From the NCBI RefSeq assembly GCF_040115645.1, contig NC_089550.1:2790001-2854000 (forward strand): a stretch of 64,000 nt of DNA, in the 5' to 3' direction. This document shows positions 1-10,100 of this stretch, piece by piece. Numbering within the stretch: position 1 is the first letter of the stretch; each line of letters begins with the position of its first letter. The notes below the pieces were generated by a model. That model did not search any database and was not told the DNA's origin. It saw nothing but the letters and a program-made list of their open reading frames with translations. Made by a program: the position numbers and the translations under genes. Source of the DNA: Euwallacea fornicatus. Its lineage: Eukaryota > Arthropoda > Insecta > Coleoptera > Curculionidae.

Positions 1-157
1 CTTATTATTTTTTACTTCCAGTTTTACTTTTACATACAGAGCGACTCTATAAATTCCACCTTAAAAGAAACCTTTTTTTATAGACCGACAATAAAATTTA
101 GTTCGGGACTTTTACGCGATGATCTTTATGTACCACGTATTGTACAGGCTAGTTCTT

Positions 158-1734
158 CTACAAAGCGGAGGCACCAGAGATGATTTCAATCAACTCTCTA
201 GTAATGACGGCCTGCCGAGTCCTGTTGAAGGTCAACGTTAGCTTGTCAATCATCTCTCCGGCGTTCTTGCTGGCGTTATCCATAGCTGTCATCCTGGAAG
301 ACTGCTCTGAGCAAGCTCCTTCTTTCATTGAGTAAAACAAAAGGGATGCCAAGGAGAATTCTAAGTATGATTGAATTACTTCATCATCCAATGAGTCATA
401 GATAGACAGTTTAGGGGCAGTCTGAAAGTAATTTTTGATGTACGTTTGGGTAACCTCCATATTTTCCACAAGTCTACAAGCTTAGGCTTTCTTAAACTGA
501 CAGTTTTCCGCGTCGACATATCAATTTTAGCCATGCTGAATATTCTGTTTGACTTGTCTACTAGTCTGCATATGATAAAACTGTCAATTAAGACTTGAGC
601 CTAGTTTGTGGACCTATAGAAAACATAGGACTATAATGACTACTAAAAAAATGACTTACAGCGACGGACTGCAAGCTGAAAACAGGCAAAGTGTCAGTTT
701 GATAGGATACTACAGACTTGAAGCGATTGTAGACAATTTCCCCTGATCCAAACTTGTAGTCGCTCTTCAGAACCGCATCGGCCAACTTGGCGGCATCAAT
801 GAAAGTGGGGGGCAGACGCCCCACTTCATTGCATGCCAAAATGATGTTCTTGCCATAGATACGAGACAAAATGGCGCGGGATTTGTCCCCTACGCAGACT
901 ACTTTAATGTTCTGGTCGTCCTTACCCAACTCGTTACGAATATGACGAGCCACCGAGGTGTGAACGGCACCGCACAGACCTGCGGTAGATAGTTGTTACT
1001 ATAACTAAGAACTAGGGGGTTGTTAAAGAGACCTTACCTCTGTCAGAGGTCATAGCAATGACGAGTTTTTGGGGAATATCAGCGGGAGGGGCAATTTCAG
1101 CTTGTTCATAGAATTGTTTAGCACCATTGCCAATGGGGCGCACCTATGATATAATGGACTATTATAATGCCTCAATAATTGCAAGGTATAACAAATAGGC
1201 CAAAATTAAGTGTCAAATTATTAGAACCTTAGCAACTACCTAGAGCATATTTTTTTAGTAATATGCACAATCTACCACACATTGTAATATATATTATTAT
1301 TATAATCAAAACCAGTTTTTTACTACTGTTACTTTACACTCAAGCTAAACTAGTCAGAACTTCAATAATCTGTCTCTAATAAAGATTATAAAAGCATTAC
1401 AGTCTTGTTTACGGGTGTTGAGTTATTGAGAATCATAAATATTGGTTTAATCAAACAAAGTCATTTCCCTTTTAGACTCATCATCAGTAATCTTCACTTT
1501 TGTGTCTAAAATTCTGAATCCTCAATTACATAAACTCACCTGCTTCAACTCCCTTTCAGCTCTAGCATACTTGGCAGCTGACACCATCTTCATGGATTGG
1601 GTAATTTTTTGGATATTCTTCACGGACTTGAGACGGATCGAAATCGCCTTTAGAGTGGCCATGCCTCTCTGCTGCTGCTGTGCAGGGACATTCTGGGCCA
1701 GGACTGGCACTACAGCCCCAAATCGACCCAACAT
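158..1734 (-). CDS. ATPsyngamma: ATP synthase F1 gamma subunit, mitochondrial (4 coding exons, complete)
   Basis: Rotating central stalk of mitochondrial F1Fo ATP synthase in the matrix. Coding exons on the minus strand: 1734-1540, 1143-1038, 979-660 and 421-158. All junctions are GT-AG and in phase, giving 294 residues, close to the usual insect length of about 297. The start is the ATG at 1732-1734; upstream in-frame codons are open but lack an ATG, and an out-of-frame ATG near 1780 stops at once. Residues 1-28 are a presequence ending around QQQRG. The N-terminal helix carries ATLKAISIRLKSVKNIQKIT, the middle has SDRGLCGAVH, and the C-terminal helix has EQSSRMTAMDNASKNAGEMI and ends ITRELIEIISGASAL. 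These are hallmark gamma-subunit blocks. The last exon was started at the acceptor ending in tactttcag (422-423) because this restores the family length (SVA-TAPKLSIYD); an ORF extension upstream of it is intronic. A probable noncoding 5' exon ends at the donor at 2050. Confidence 0.95.
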
Positions 1735-2659
1735 CTTTGGCTTCACAAACAGATCATATTTAGGGTAAGAATTTGAACCATGGACCCAGAGATAATTGTA
1801 GAATTAAATGTTTATTATGGAGAGCAATTTTTGAAAATTATATAAAAAAAACTATAATGTTCAAGTTATGTAATTGTGCGGTAGTAGTGCAAGCATGTAG
1901 GTGGAAAAGGGGGTTTAAAAGTGATTTGAGTAGATACAGTACCTGCTGGTTTTAAAGCCCTGTGTGTTCAGGGGGCGATTGAGGTGGAATTTTGAATCTT
2001 CAGGGTGAGTAAGCTAGGAAAATTAGAAAATAAAGAGGCGAAAAACTAACCTTTTGCCACTTCACAGAAATGCAAAGATTGAACCGCGTTGTCACGTTTT
2101 GGCATTGAGTTGAAGTAATCGTATCGAGATAAACTCGTCAGTCGGCCGACTTTGATTTTTCTTTTATTCATTTTTCGAGTGCAGATTATTATTATAAATT
2201 ATATAGGATATTTATTAAAAAGTCGACAGGAGACGTTCATTTAACTTTATTATAAATATATATATTATATTAGTTTTCCTGCTCACAAAGAAATTGGTAT
2301 TGATACGGCAATGTGGCAAAACGAGGATGATGTTTGATTCTGATGGTTTTGACGTAGAATTGCGACATTGCCAACGTGCCAAAAATATATGAAGATATTT
2401 CCTCACAGAAAGAACTTTTTGGCTGTGTTGTTGGTGAATCGAAATATTTTACTGAGAATCAAATCTTTTTTATTCTGAAATTATATTTCTAATTTACGTC
2501 TTCTAGATCAAACCTAAAGAGTTGAAGTTAATTTTTTCAGAATTTTATAAAAGTTTATGACACAAAAATTGGCAACGTTGCTTCACCATCGGCACCACAT
2601 CCAGTATTTTAATCCTATTTTTTCGTAATATTACTAATTTATGTTAAATAACATGTAGA
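1735..2659. promoter_or_regulatory. Divergent promoter region between ATP synthase gamma and mitochondrial EF-Tu
   Basis: The two start codons face away from each other, 925 bp apart. On the minus strand a splice donor (GCAAAAG|GTTAGT, cut after 2051) suggests a noncoding first exon of ATP synthase gamma at about 2051-2130, which leaves roughly 500 bp for both promoters. The interval holds TTGGCAACGTTGC at 2569-2581 and a related ATTGCCAACGTGCC near 2368. No TATA box can be assigned with confidence. Confidence 0.4.
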
Positions 2660-4455
2660 ATGATTTCCCTAGGCCTAATCCGCACGTTTGGGGTCACAAT
2701 TACACAACAACAAAGACTATTCTTAACTAATCATAAAAAATTGTCCTTTTGTCAGCTTTGTCAAATTTCACGACTTAACCTCAAATATCAAGAAGATCTC
2801 GTACCGAACGATTCAAAAATCCGATGTTTCTCCACAGCTCCCAAGCAAAATGCTGAGAAGGACGATACGAAAAAGCACGTGAATGTAGGAACCATTGGAC
2901 ATGTGGATCATGGGAAAACCACCCTTACGGCAGCCATAACACGTTATCTGGAAAGAGATGGTTTAGCTAAGTATGTGTCGTATGAGGAGATTGATAGGGC
3001 CCCCGAGGAAAAAGCAAGAGGTGAGTGTAATAAGGTAAGACTTATCAGATATGTAAAGACCTTCATCAGTATAGACCAGCTGCATTAGAACCAGAGATAT
3101 TGTTTGTACCATGCATCCATATATAGTATTGAGTATATCTTACAATATTGTTCATACTTACTTTTAATGTACTTTTTTAAAGGGATCACCATAAATGCCT
3201 GTCACGTAGGCTATTGCACCAAAACTCGTGATTATGCCCACACAGACTGTCCAGGTCATGCTGACTATATAAAAAATATGATTTCTGGGGCCTCGCAAAT
3301 GGATGGGGCTGTTTTGGTGGTTGCCGCCACTGATGGACCAATGCCCCAAACTAGAGAGCATCTATTACTGGCCAAACAAGTAGGAGTGATGAAAATTGTA
3401 GTTTATATTAACAAGGTTGACTTGGTTGATGAAGAAGTAATTTGGAATAAGCAATTTGCCATATTTCTTTTAAATTTTAATTAGATTGTAGAACTAGTCG
3501 ATCTGGAAATTAGGGAGTTGTTGGAAGATTTTGGGTTTGATGGAGAGGGTGCTCCAATTATTCTAGGATCAGCTTTGCAGGCTTTAGAAGGGAAAGATAC
3601 AGATATAGGTGAGTTATAGTACATACATATATTTCTTTCACCTCTCGTTATGGAACAAGTTCATAGGAACAAGGTCAATACAAAAATTGCTGGATGCCCT
3701 GGATTCTTACATTCCACCTCCACAACAAGACGTCACTTCTCCATTTATGTTACCAATTGACAATGCACTTTCAGTGCCTGGTAGAGGCACTGTTGTGGTT
3801 GGAACTTTAAGCAGGGGTGTGCTCAAAAAAGGCGCAGAAGCTGATTTATTAGGTTTTGATATAAATGTGAAAACCTCAGTTTCTGATGTTCAGATCTTCA
3901 AAAAGAGCCTTCCAGAGGTATAATAACACTTTCTAGTTATTGTACAATAATTATTATTTGGTTAGGAAATTTCTAGGCGAAAGCTGGTGAAAACATTGGG
4001 GTGTTACTACGGAATATCAAGGTTAAAGACATCAAAAGAGGGATGTTGCTGTGCCAGCGTAAGAGCGTAAATCTTAGCAACAGTTTTAAGGCCAGCATTT
4101 ACTTTTTATCTAAAGCAGAAGGTGGTAGATCAAAACCTGTAACTGGCAAATACTGTCAGCAGCTGTACAGTAAAACTTGGACTGTAGCTTGCAGAATAGA
4201 TTTGGGTATTTGTATAAAAATAATTTCTCTTTAAATACCAAGTTATGTTCGACATTTACAGATGATTCGGTCGGTATGATAATGCCAGGAGAACACGGAA
4301 ATATCAAATTGACTCTACTGTGGAAAATGGTGATGATGCAAGGGCAACAGTTCACTATAAGAGAAAACAATATGACTGTGGCTACAGGTATCATCACTGA
4401 AACTTTACCCAATGTAGATGTTAAAGGGAATCTGGGGAAACTGGTGCTGAGGTAA
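2660..4455 (+). CDS. TUFM: Mitochondrial elongation factor Tu, divergent paralogue (6 exons, complete)
   Basis: GTPase that delivers aminoacyl-tRNA to the mitochondrial ribosome. Exons: 2660-3020, 3183-3436, 3485-3608, 3667-3917, 3977-4205 and 4262-4455. They join in frame to 470 residues (about 450 is usual). Residues 1-60 form a mitochondrial presequence. The G domain has GHVDHGKT at 80-87 (G1), RGITI at 120-124 (G2), DCPGH at 142-146 (G3), NKVD at 197-200 (G4) and GSAL (G5). The beta-barrel domains carry GRGTVVVG and EGGRSKP. Four of the five introns are only 48-59 bp. Switch I reads HVGY where nearly all EF-Tu proteins have HVEY, and domain 3 is rather divergent. Insects such as Drosophila have a canonical and a divergent mitochondrial EF-Tu, so this may be the divergent one; that assignment is an inference. 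The family call itself is secure. Confidence 0.93.
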
Positions 4456-5317
4456 TTTTTTAGCATTCTTTTAGGATTTGTAGGCGTTATCTAATGATTG
4501 TCATATTAATACGTACTTTTCCAATGAAATTGGATTAGTTGTTTTTTTTTTTTTAAAGGAACATGCACTTAAATAACCTTTGTTAAAGTAAAAACATTTT
4601 TTATACAGGTATAATATTTCCTATTGAAGTAAGGACTATCAGGAGCTAAAATATACCTTCTTTTATAAGAAACATTTAAAATATAAAAATCTCATGTCCT
4701 TACAATGTTATTGGGTTACAGAAAGGCATTTGAAATGAAAATAATAGATTTTTTCTATCTTCCAATTTAATAAAACAAAGTGATTTTGTTAAAAATGTAT
4801 ATTTCCTCAAAACAATAAATTTACGACAATACAACATAGAGTTTAGTCGATGGAAGAACAATCCTGCTTTCTAAAATAAGACAACAATCGCTCATTAGGT
4901 GTAAAATTACAAATACTACACGCGTTGTGTTTTAGGCACTATAACAGTGAAGCTCTGGAATTAGGCACTTTTAAAAAATTCTCTAGTTTAAGTCGCATTA
5001 AGTTAAGTAGACCAATACAATTTAAGTTAAAATTGAAGCTTAGGGACTAAAATAATAATAATAATAAAAATAACATAGATCATTATTGGCACATAATAAA
5101 ATTTCTACAATAAACTCTAATAAGTAAATAATATAATACACGATTTTTGGTTAAGAAAAGTCAGATAAAATTCGTTAAAACGTATTCGAAGCCACATCGT
5201 TCGTAAATTATTTTCTACCCTTGAAATTTTAATACACAATATAAAAACTATGTGCTTTTTAGTATGTTAAACGTTTTAGCACCAGTTGAAAGGACACTTG
5301 ATGAGCCTAAAAATCAA
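4456..5317. other. Convergent 3' UTR and intergenic region (EF-Tu / talin)
   Basis: AT-rich stretch between the EF-Tu stop codon and the talin stop codon, which converge. Plus-strand AATAAA hexamers at 4769-4774 and 4814-4819 could serve EF-Tu. On the minus strand ATTAAA (5228-5233) lies about 85 bases past the talin stop codon. A short ATA/AAT repeat sits around 5050-5070. No coding potential seen. Confidence 0.5.
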
Positions 5318-7134
5318 TTACTGAAATTTAAAAGTTTTCATCTGCGACTCCTGCTTGGTAGTCCGACTAGTCGTGGTGGTCCTCTTCTCAAACCTTTCCT
5401 CATTTATCGACTTCTTAATAGTCTTTTGCTCAATCAAGTCATCCTTCACGACCGGAGGTTCGGTTATATACTCTACATTGGATGAATAAGATGACTGATA
5501 CTGTTCATCAGCTCTGCCTCCATTATTTTTAAAGCTGTCAAAGGCACTTTTAGGACTGGGTTGCCCCATTATAGTTCCCTTATCACCACCTTTTACAGTT
5601 GTCGTGGTATAATATTTTTCAGTATTCGATGAAAACGTCGTTTTTGGCTCCGATTTGTAGTACTCATATTTGTAGGAGTCAGTACGATACCCTTCGGGAG
5701 TTTTGTAGGTATTGGTTGAATACTCAGAAGTGCTGTAACCGTCTGAGCTTAAATTGGGCAAGTTCAGTGGTTTAAAAGAGTGGCTGGATATGTCAGTGGT
5801 AACAACAGAGGGTTTAAAAGTACGTGTTGTGCTTTCAGAAGTAGTCTTTTCGAAGTTGGTAGAGCTGGGTTTGAATGTATGGCTTTGAATAGAGCTGAAG
5901 CCTTGAGATTTATGTGCCTCGTTCTGCTGATAGCTAGGAGAACTGGACTGATAATCAGTTTGTAGATATGTGGGAGGAGGAGGGGGAGGAGGTGCAGATC
6001 CAGCACTGCTGAAAGGTTTCGGTGATGTGTTCATGGAAGCCTTGCTGCTAGGCGGATTTAACGTTGCATAATGGCTGGGCGTGCTCAAACCAGAGGGCTG
6101 GAAGCAGCTCACAGTACTGCCATAACCTGGAGTCGTTTTATACACTGGAGAAGCGGGTTTAGTGGGACTTCCTCTGGCTTGATTATAGCTATCATAGCCG
6201 GAGGAACTGTATCCTCCCACGGGATATTGTTGTGCGTATGGGGTGTCATATGTAGCGGCATATGGAGAACTTTGGCCGTAACTGTTGCTACTGCCGTAGA
6301 CTGCTTGATCCAGCTGGTTCACAGCTCCTAAGAGGGATTTTGTCTGACGATCCAGGGAGTTGATTTTGTCTGGGCTTTCCAAGTGGTCGTAGGTCGAATC
6401 TTGGTAGTACTGGTTAGTTGATTGGTTATAAGGCGAACGTGAGTTGTCGTAGCTGTGCCCATATCTGTTGAGAAAAATATGTAGAAGAGAAACATTGTTT
6501 TTGATTTTTAAAGTCATGATCAACGTTGTCAATTTAAACAAACCTGCTACTTTAATGGGAGAATTTACATAATCGGGGAGGTCAAACATTCACCTTGCGT
6601 TGTTCTTTCAGATTAGCGGACACTGTTAAAAATTACAAAATAAATGTTTCAATATTTGACCTAACCGATAACGCTATGTATTACTGTTTTGAATATTTCC
6701 ATAGTACGTAATGTCAGCGTGACCATCCTGAATGTCGGAATAGTAAAATATTTTTGTCACAAAGGTACAGCTTGACAACACTGTCACGGCTCAAACATAA
6801 ATTCGTTTTTTTTTTTACAAACAACTCACCTGCAACTCTACAATCCCCCAAATGTTAATAATGCACCCTCACGCTTGCGCATGCAAATGAAAGAAAAATG
6901 CTATCGTTAGTGGAATAAGAAACTCCCAAAAATTAAAACATGCAAAAACCACAACAAAAACTAAAAGGATTACCAAGTTTAAGGGTTAGTGGGCGGTTGT
7001 AAAAACCTCCAAATATACACAGGGTGCTTGGGGTTAAAACAAGAGACGAACGACACACCTTTTAACTCACCGTGTTTCCTGTTCAGGGGCTGAACTGATG
7101 TACCCATCAGTTTCATCACCTGAAGTTTCATTTC
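5318..7134 (-). other. rhea: Talin C-terminal extension (exons 34-35)
   Basis: Exon 34 (7134-7071) and the large last exon (6464-5318) encode residues 2551-2953, beyond the point where vertebrate talin ends. The segment begins RNETSGDETDGYISSAPEQE and is low-complexity, rich in Tyr, Ser, Thr, Gln and Pro. It has a seven-proline run near residues 2730-2736, three (H/R)(T/S)FKP motifs at about 2767-2804, and a charged end (EERFEKR, then TFKFQ-stop). It has no recognisable fold and is probably disordered. Talin of Drosophila is also longer than the vertebrate protein, so an insect tail is expected, but I cannot align the two from memory. Confidence 0.85.
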
Positions 7135-10100
7135 CTGTTAAAAAGAAGAAAGTTATGAAAATTATAACGACAAGCACAAAAAACACATACTCTTTAGCTT
7201 ATATTTCTCCTTCCTTATAGCAACCAACTTGTTCTTGGCCTCCAGTAGTTCGCGCTCTATCCTGCATACTTCAGTTTGTGCGTCTATTTCTTGGGCAATG
7301 CCTCCCACCATCCTTCGGTTGATTACCAAATACCTGAAAAAAAAAGGAGGCTTATTGAATCAATAAAAACACAAAAATCTGAAACTGACCTCTCTTCCTC
7401 TGCTTGCTCGGCCTGCTGCGCAGCCCGTACGAGGTTGTCTGTGGATCTAATAACCGCATTTCCGGCAGCATGGAGCCTCCTTGTAGCTTCAGTGTCCCCT
7501 TCTGCTTTTACTTTGCACGCAACAAGCAGATGTGCCGTAGAACTGGCCACTTGTTTAGCGGCCGCAATTAGCTTGTCTTCACTACCCAACCCTGAGGAAA
7601 ACGATGAAAATCATCATAACACTACTGGTTTTCAGGCCCCACCTTGCACTAAAGCATTAGCAGCTTCAACGAGGCTGTGAGTGGCTGCAGCTACGAGTCT
7701 TGCGGCCGAAATGAGTCCTTCGGACCATTGTCCATCATCGGAGGAAGAAATAGGATATCTGGACATTTTTCCACTATCGATAAGCTCTCTTTGGGCGGCG
7801 CTTGCCGCTTTGATCAATAAACCGATAGCACTGGTGATCGATTTGGCTGCTTCCAAGATCATTTCGTCGAAGTTCATGAATTCCAAGTTGGGATCTTGAG
7901 TCTGAAAAGTTGGTTGAAATCTTGAAAAATTAGCTTAAATTGCTTTAAATTTAAAGAAGATTCACCAAAAATACTGTAGAGTATCAATGTTCCGAACTCA
8001 TTCCAAAATTTAATTTAAGCTAAGCACTAATTTTTACCTAAAACCGTGAAAAAATGGCAACATCATCTCGCCTGGAAGTTTTTTAAAACGACGAAAGTCA
8101 GTATTCGACAGAACCCCTCAGCCTTCTGGGACGAATATTAATTAACAATTAGTGGTAATTTATTTAAGAATTGTGTTACACTTTGACAAAAAATTGATAA
8201 ATTACGATATCAATTGCCTAGATAAGGCTGAAGAAAATTACATTTTTTTTTTCGTCCAACAGCTTCTCTAAACGGTAACAATTTTTTAAATAAAAGAAAA
8301 AAGCGTTGTTGCCATTTAATTAAATAACTCTTGCCTAAATTTTAGAGCTTAAATCACTGCATTAACAATTTTTTTTTCACTCTTGAATCATAGTAAAAAT
8401 TAAAAGTCCAAACACGAATATTCCCGACGTCAGGCAACGCCTCTATAATAATATGTTTGACTCCTGGGTGCTTGCAAATCAACAACCAAGAATATCAAAC
8501 ATATCTTATAGCTGCCCGCACCTCCATTTTCCGCAGACCTGAAAAAATAAATGACAAATACAAAAAGACATACCGTGACATTTTGTCTAGGTCTCAAATT
8601 CGCTAGTTTTTTGGCAGCTGCATCAATAGAGGCAGCAGCTCCTAATAGTTCATGCTCGGCCTTAACAGTGGGATCATCAGGATCCACCCAGTCGGATCCC
8701 TTCAACCTTTTAGCTAAGCTAACCAGCTCTGTGACAGATTGGGCGATTTTTCGAGAAATAATGGGCAACGTTTGCTTCATATCAGCTGACCCATTGCCCT
8801 CCAGGATGGTAATCAACAACTGTCTGAAATCTTTGGCGCATTCGTGCCCGGCATTAAGGGTTTCTCTGCGCAATTCTTCGGTTTCAGCTAAAGTGAAGGC
8901 GGCGCTTTTGCATGTTATTAGCATGTCGGATATGGCTTTCCTCGAGAGATTAGCGGCGGCTGAAACGAAGGTTGCATAATCATGAAGTTATTGAGTGAGT
9001 TGATGTAACTAGATACCTATGATGTCGTCCTGTTTGTTGCTAATTCCGGCCGAAACAGACTTGGCAGTGGCATTGGTGATGCTCTTGGTGCATCTAATCA
9101 GGTCTTCGACTGTGACGTTTTGCCTGATTCCCTCCGAGGAGTAAATGCTCTAGTAAATTCAATAAATGACATGAAAATAAAGGAAAATAATGAAGTAATA
9201 CCCTCATCTCCTGCCCGATAGCTTCAACAGTAGATTCAAGCGCCCTAGTGCCTCTGGTGTGCTCATCCTCCACGGCTTTCACGGTTTTTAACAGGGAGGT
9301 AACGTTGGTTACCATTATCTGAAAACAAGGAAAAGCTGCGTTATTAGGCAAGCTAAATTTTGACGAGCCATGCGTTTAGAATCACCCATTTCACTGTCTA
9401 AAAGCGAAATTGTTAGTTATGGCGAAAAAAAAACCGACAGTTTGCTAAAAAGACAGCAGGAAAACTTGGCAGCTAGGACACTTATAAACACACGCATTTT
9501 TCCGGTCAAAAAGTTGATAAATACGTACCATGAAAGACGACCTTCAAGGGAAATTTTATGCAGAAATTTAGTCGTAATAACTCTGTTTATTTTAAATGCC
9601 TAAACACAAAACTATCCGTTTATAGCAGAAGATTGGTTATAAATCCCAACAAAAGTAGAAAAATACAAAATTAATTTAAAAAAATAATAATGAAAGCAAT
9701 TAACCGACTAGACATTAATGAAGAAATTATGGGGTAGCGACGAGACATTTGATAATATCAGACTGAACATTTTCAGCGTCTGTGCAACCCTCCGAGTTAA
9801 CGTTTTCCTTGCTGTCGCTGAGCAATCGCAGCAGCTCCTCCTCCTGGTCCGAAATCCACCAATCGGTGTCTGAGTCGCACACCTGGTCAACCAATCAAAA
9901 CATGTGCGTTAGCCCAACACCGGTGTTCGTGTATCGTGTCAGTGTGACGTGTGCGATGGACTTTAAATAATCGAGCGAACGGGCGCAGCAACACATGTTT
10001 TGATCAATTGTTAAACTGTTAATAATAATTATTTAAAGTCCACAACAATGTGATTGTTAATATTGTGACGTGATACGAATTGCTAATGTGGGGTTAGAAG

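Noticed and set aside
421..469. N-terminal extension of the last ATP synthase gamma exon (VTQTYIKNYFQ)
   Set aside because: It can be spliced in phase, but the better acceptor at 422-423 restores the exact family spacing; the extension is most likely intron.
8430..8573. Open frame continuing past the donor of talin exon 30, plus an acceptor-like ttttttcag near 8540
   Set aside because: The continuation is intronic: the donor CACG|GTATGT is strong and the next exon joins in phase. The exon suggested by the acceptor stops after ten codons in the required frame.
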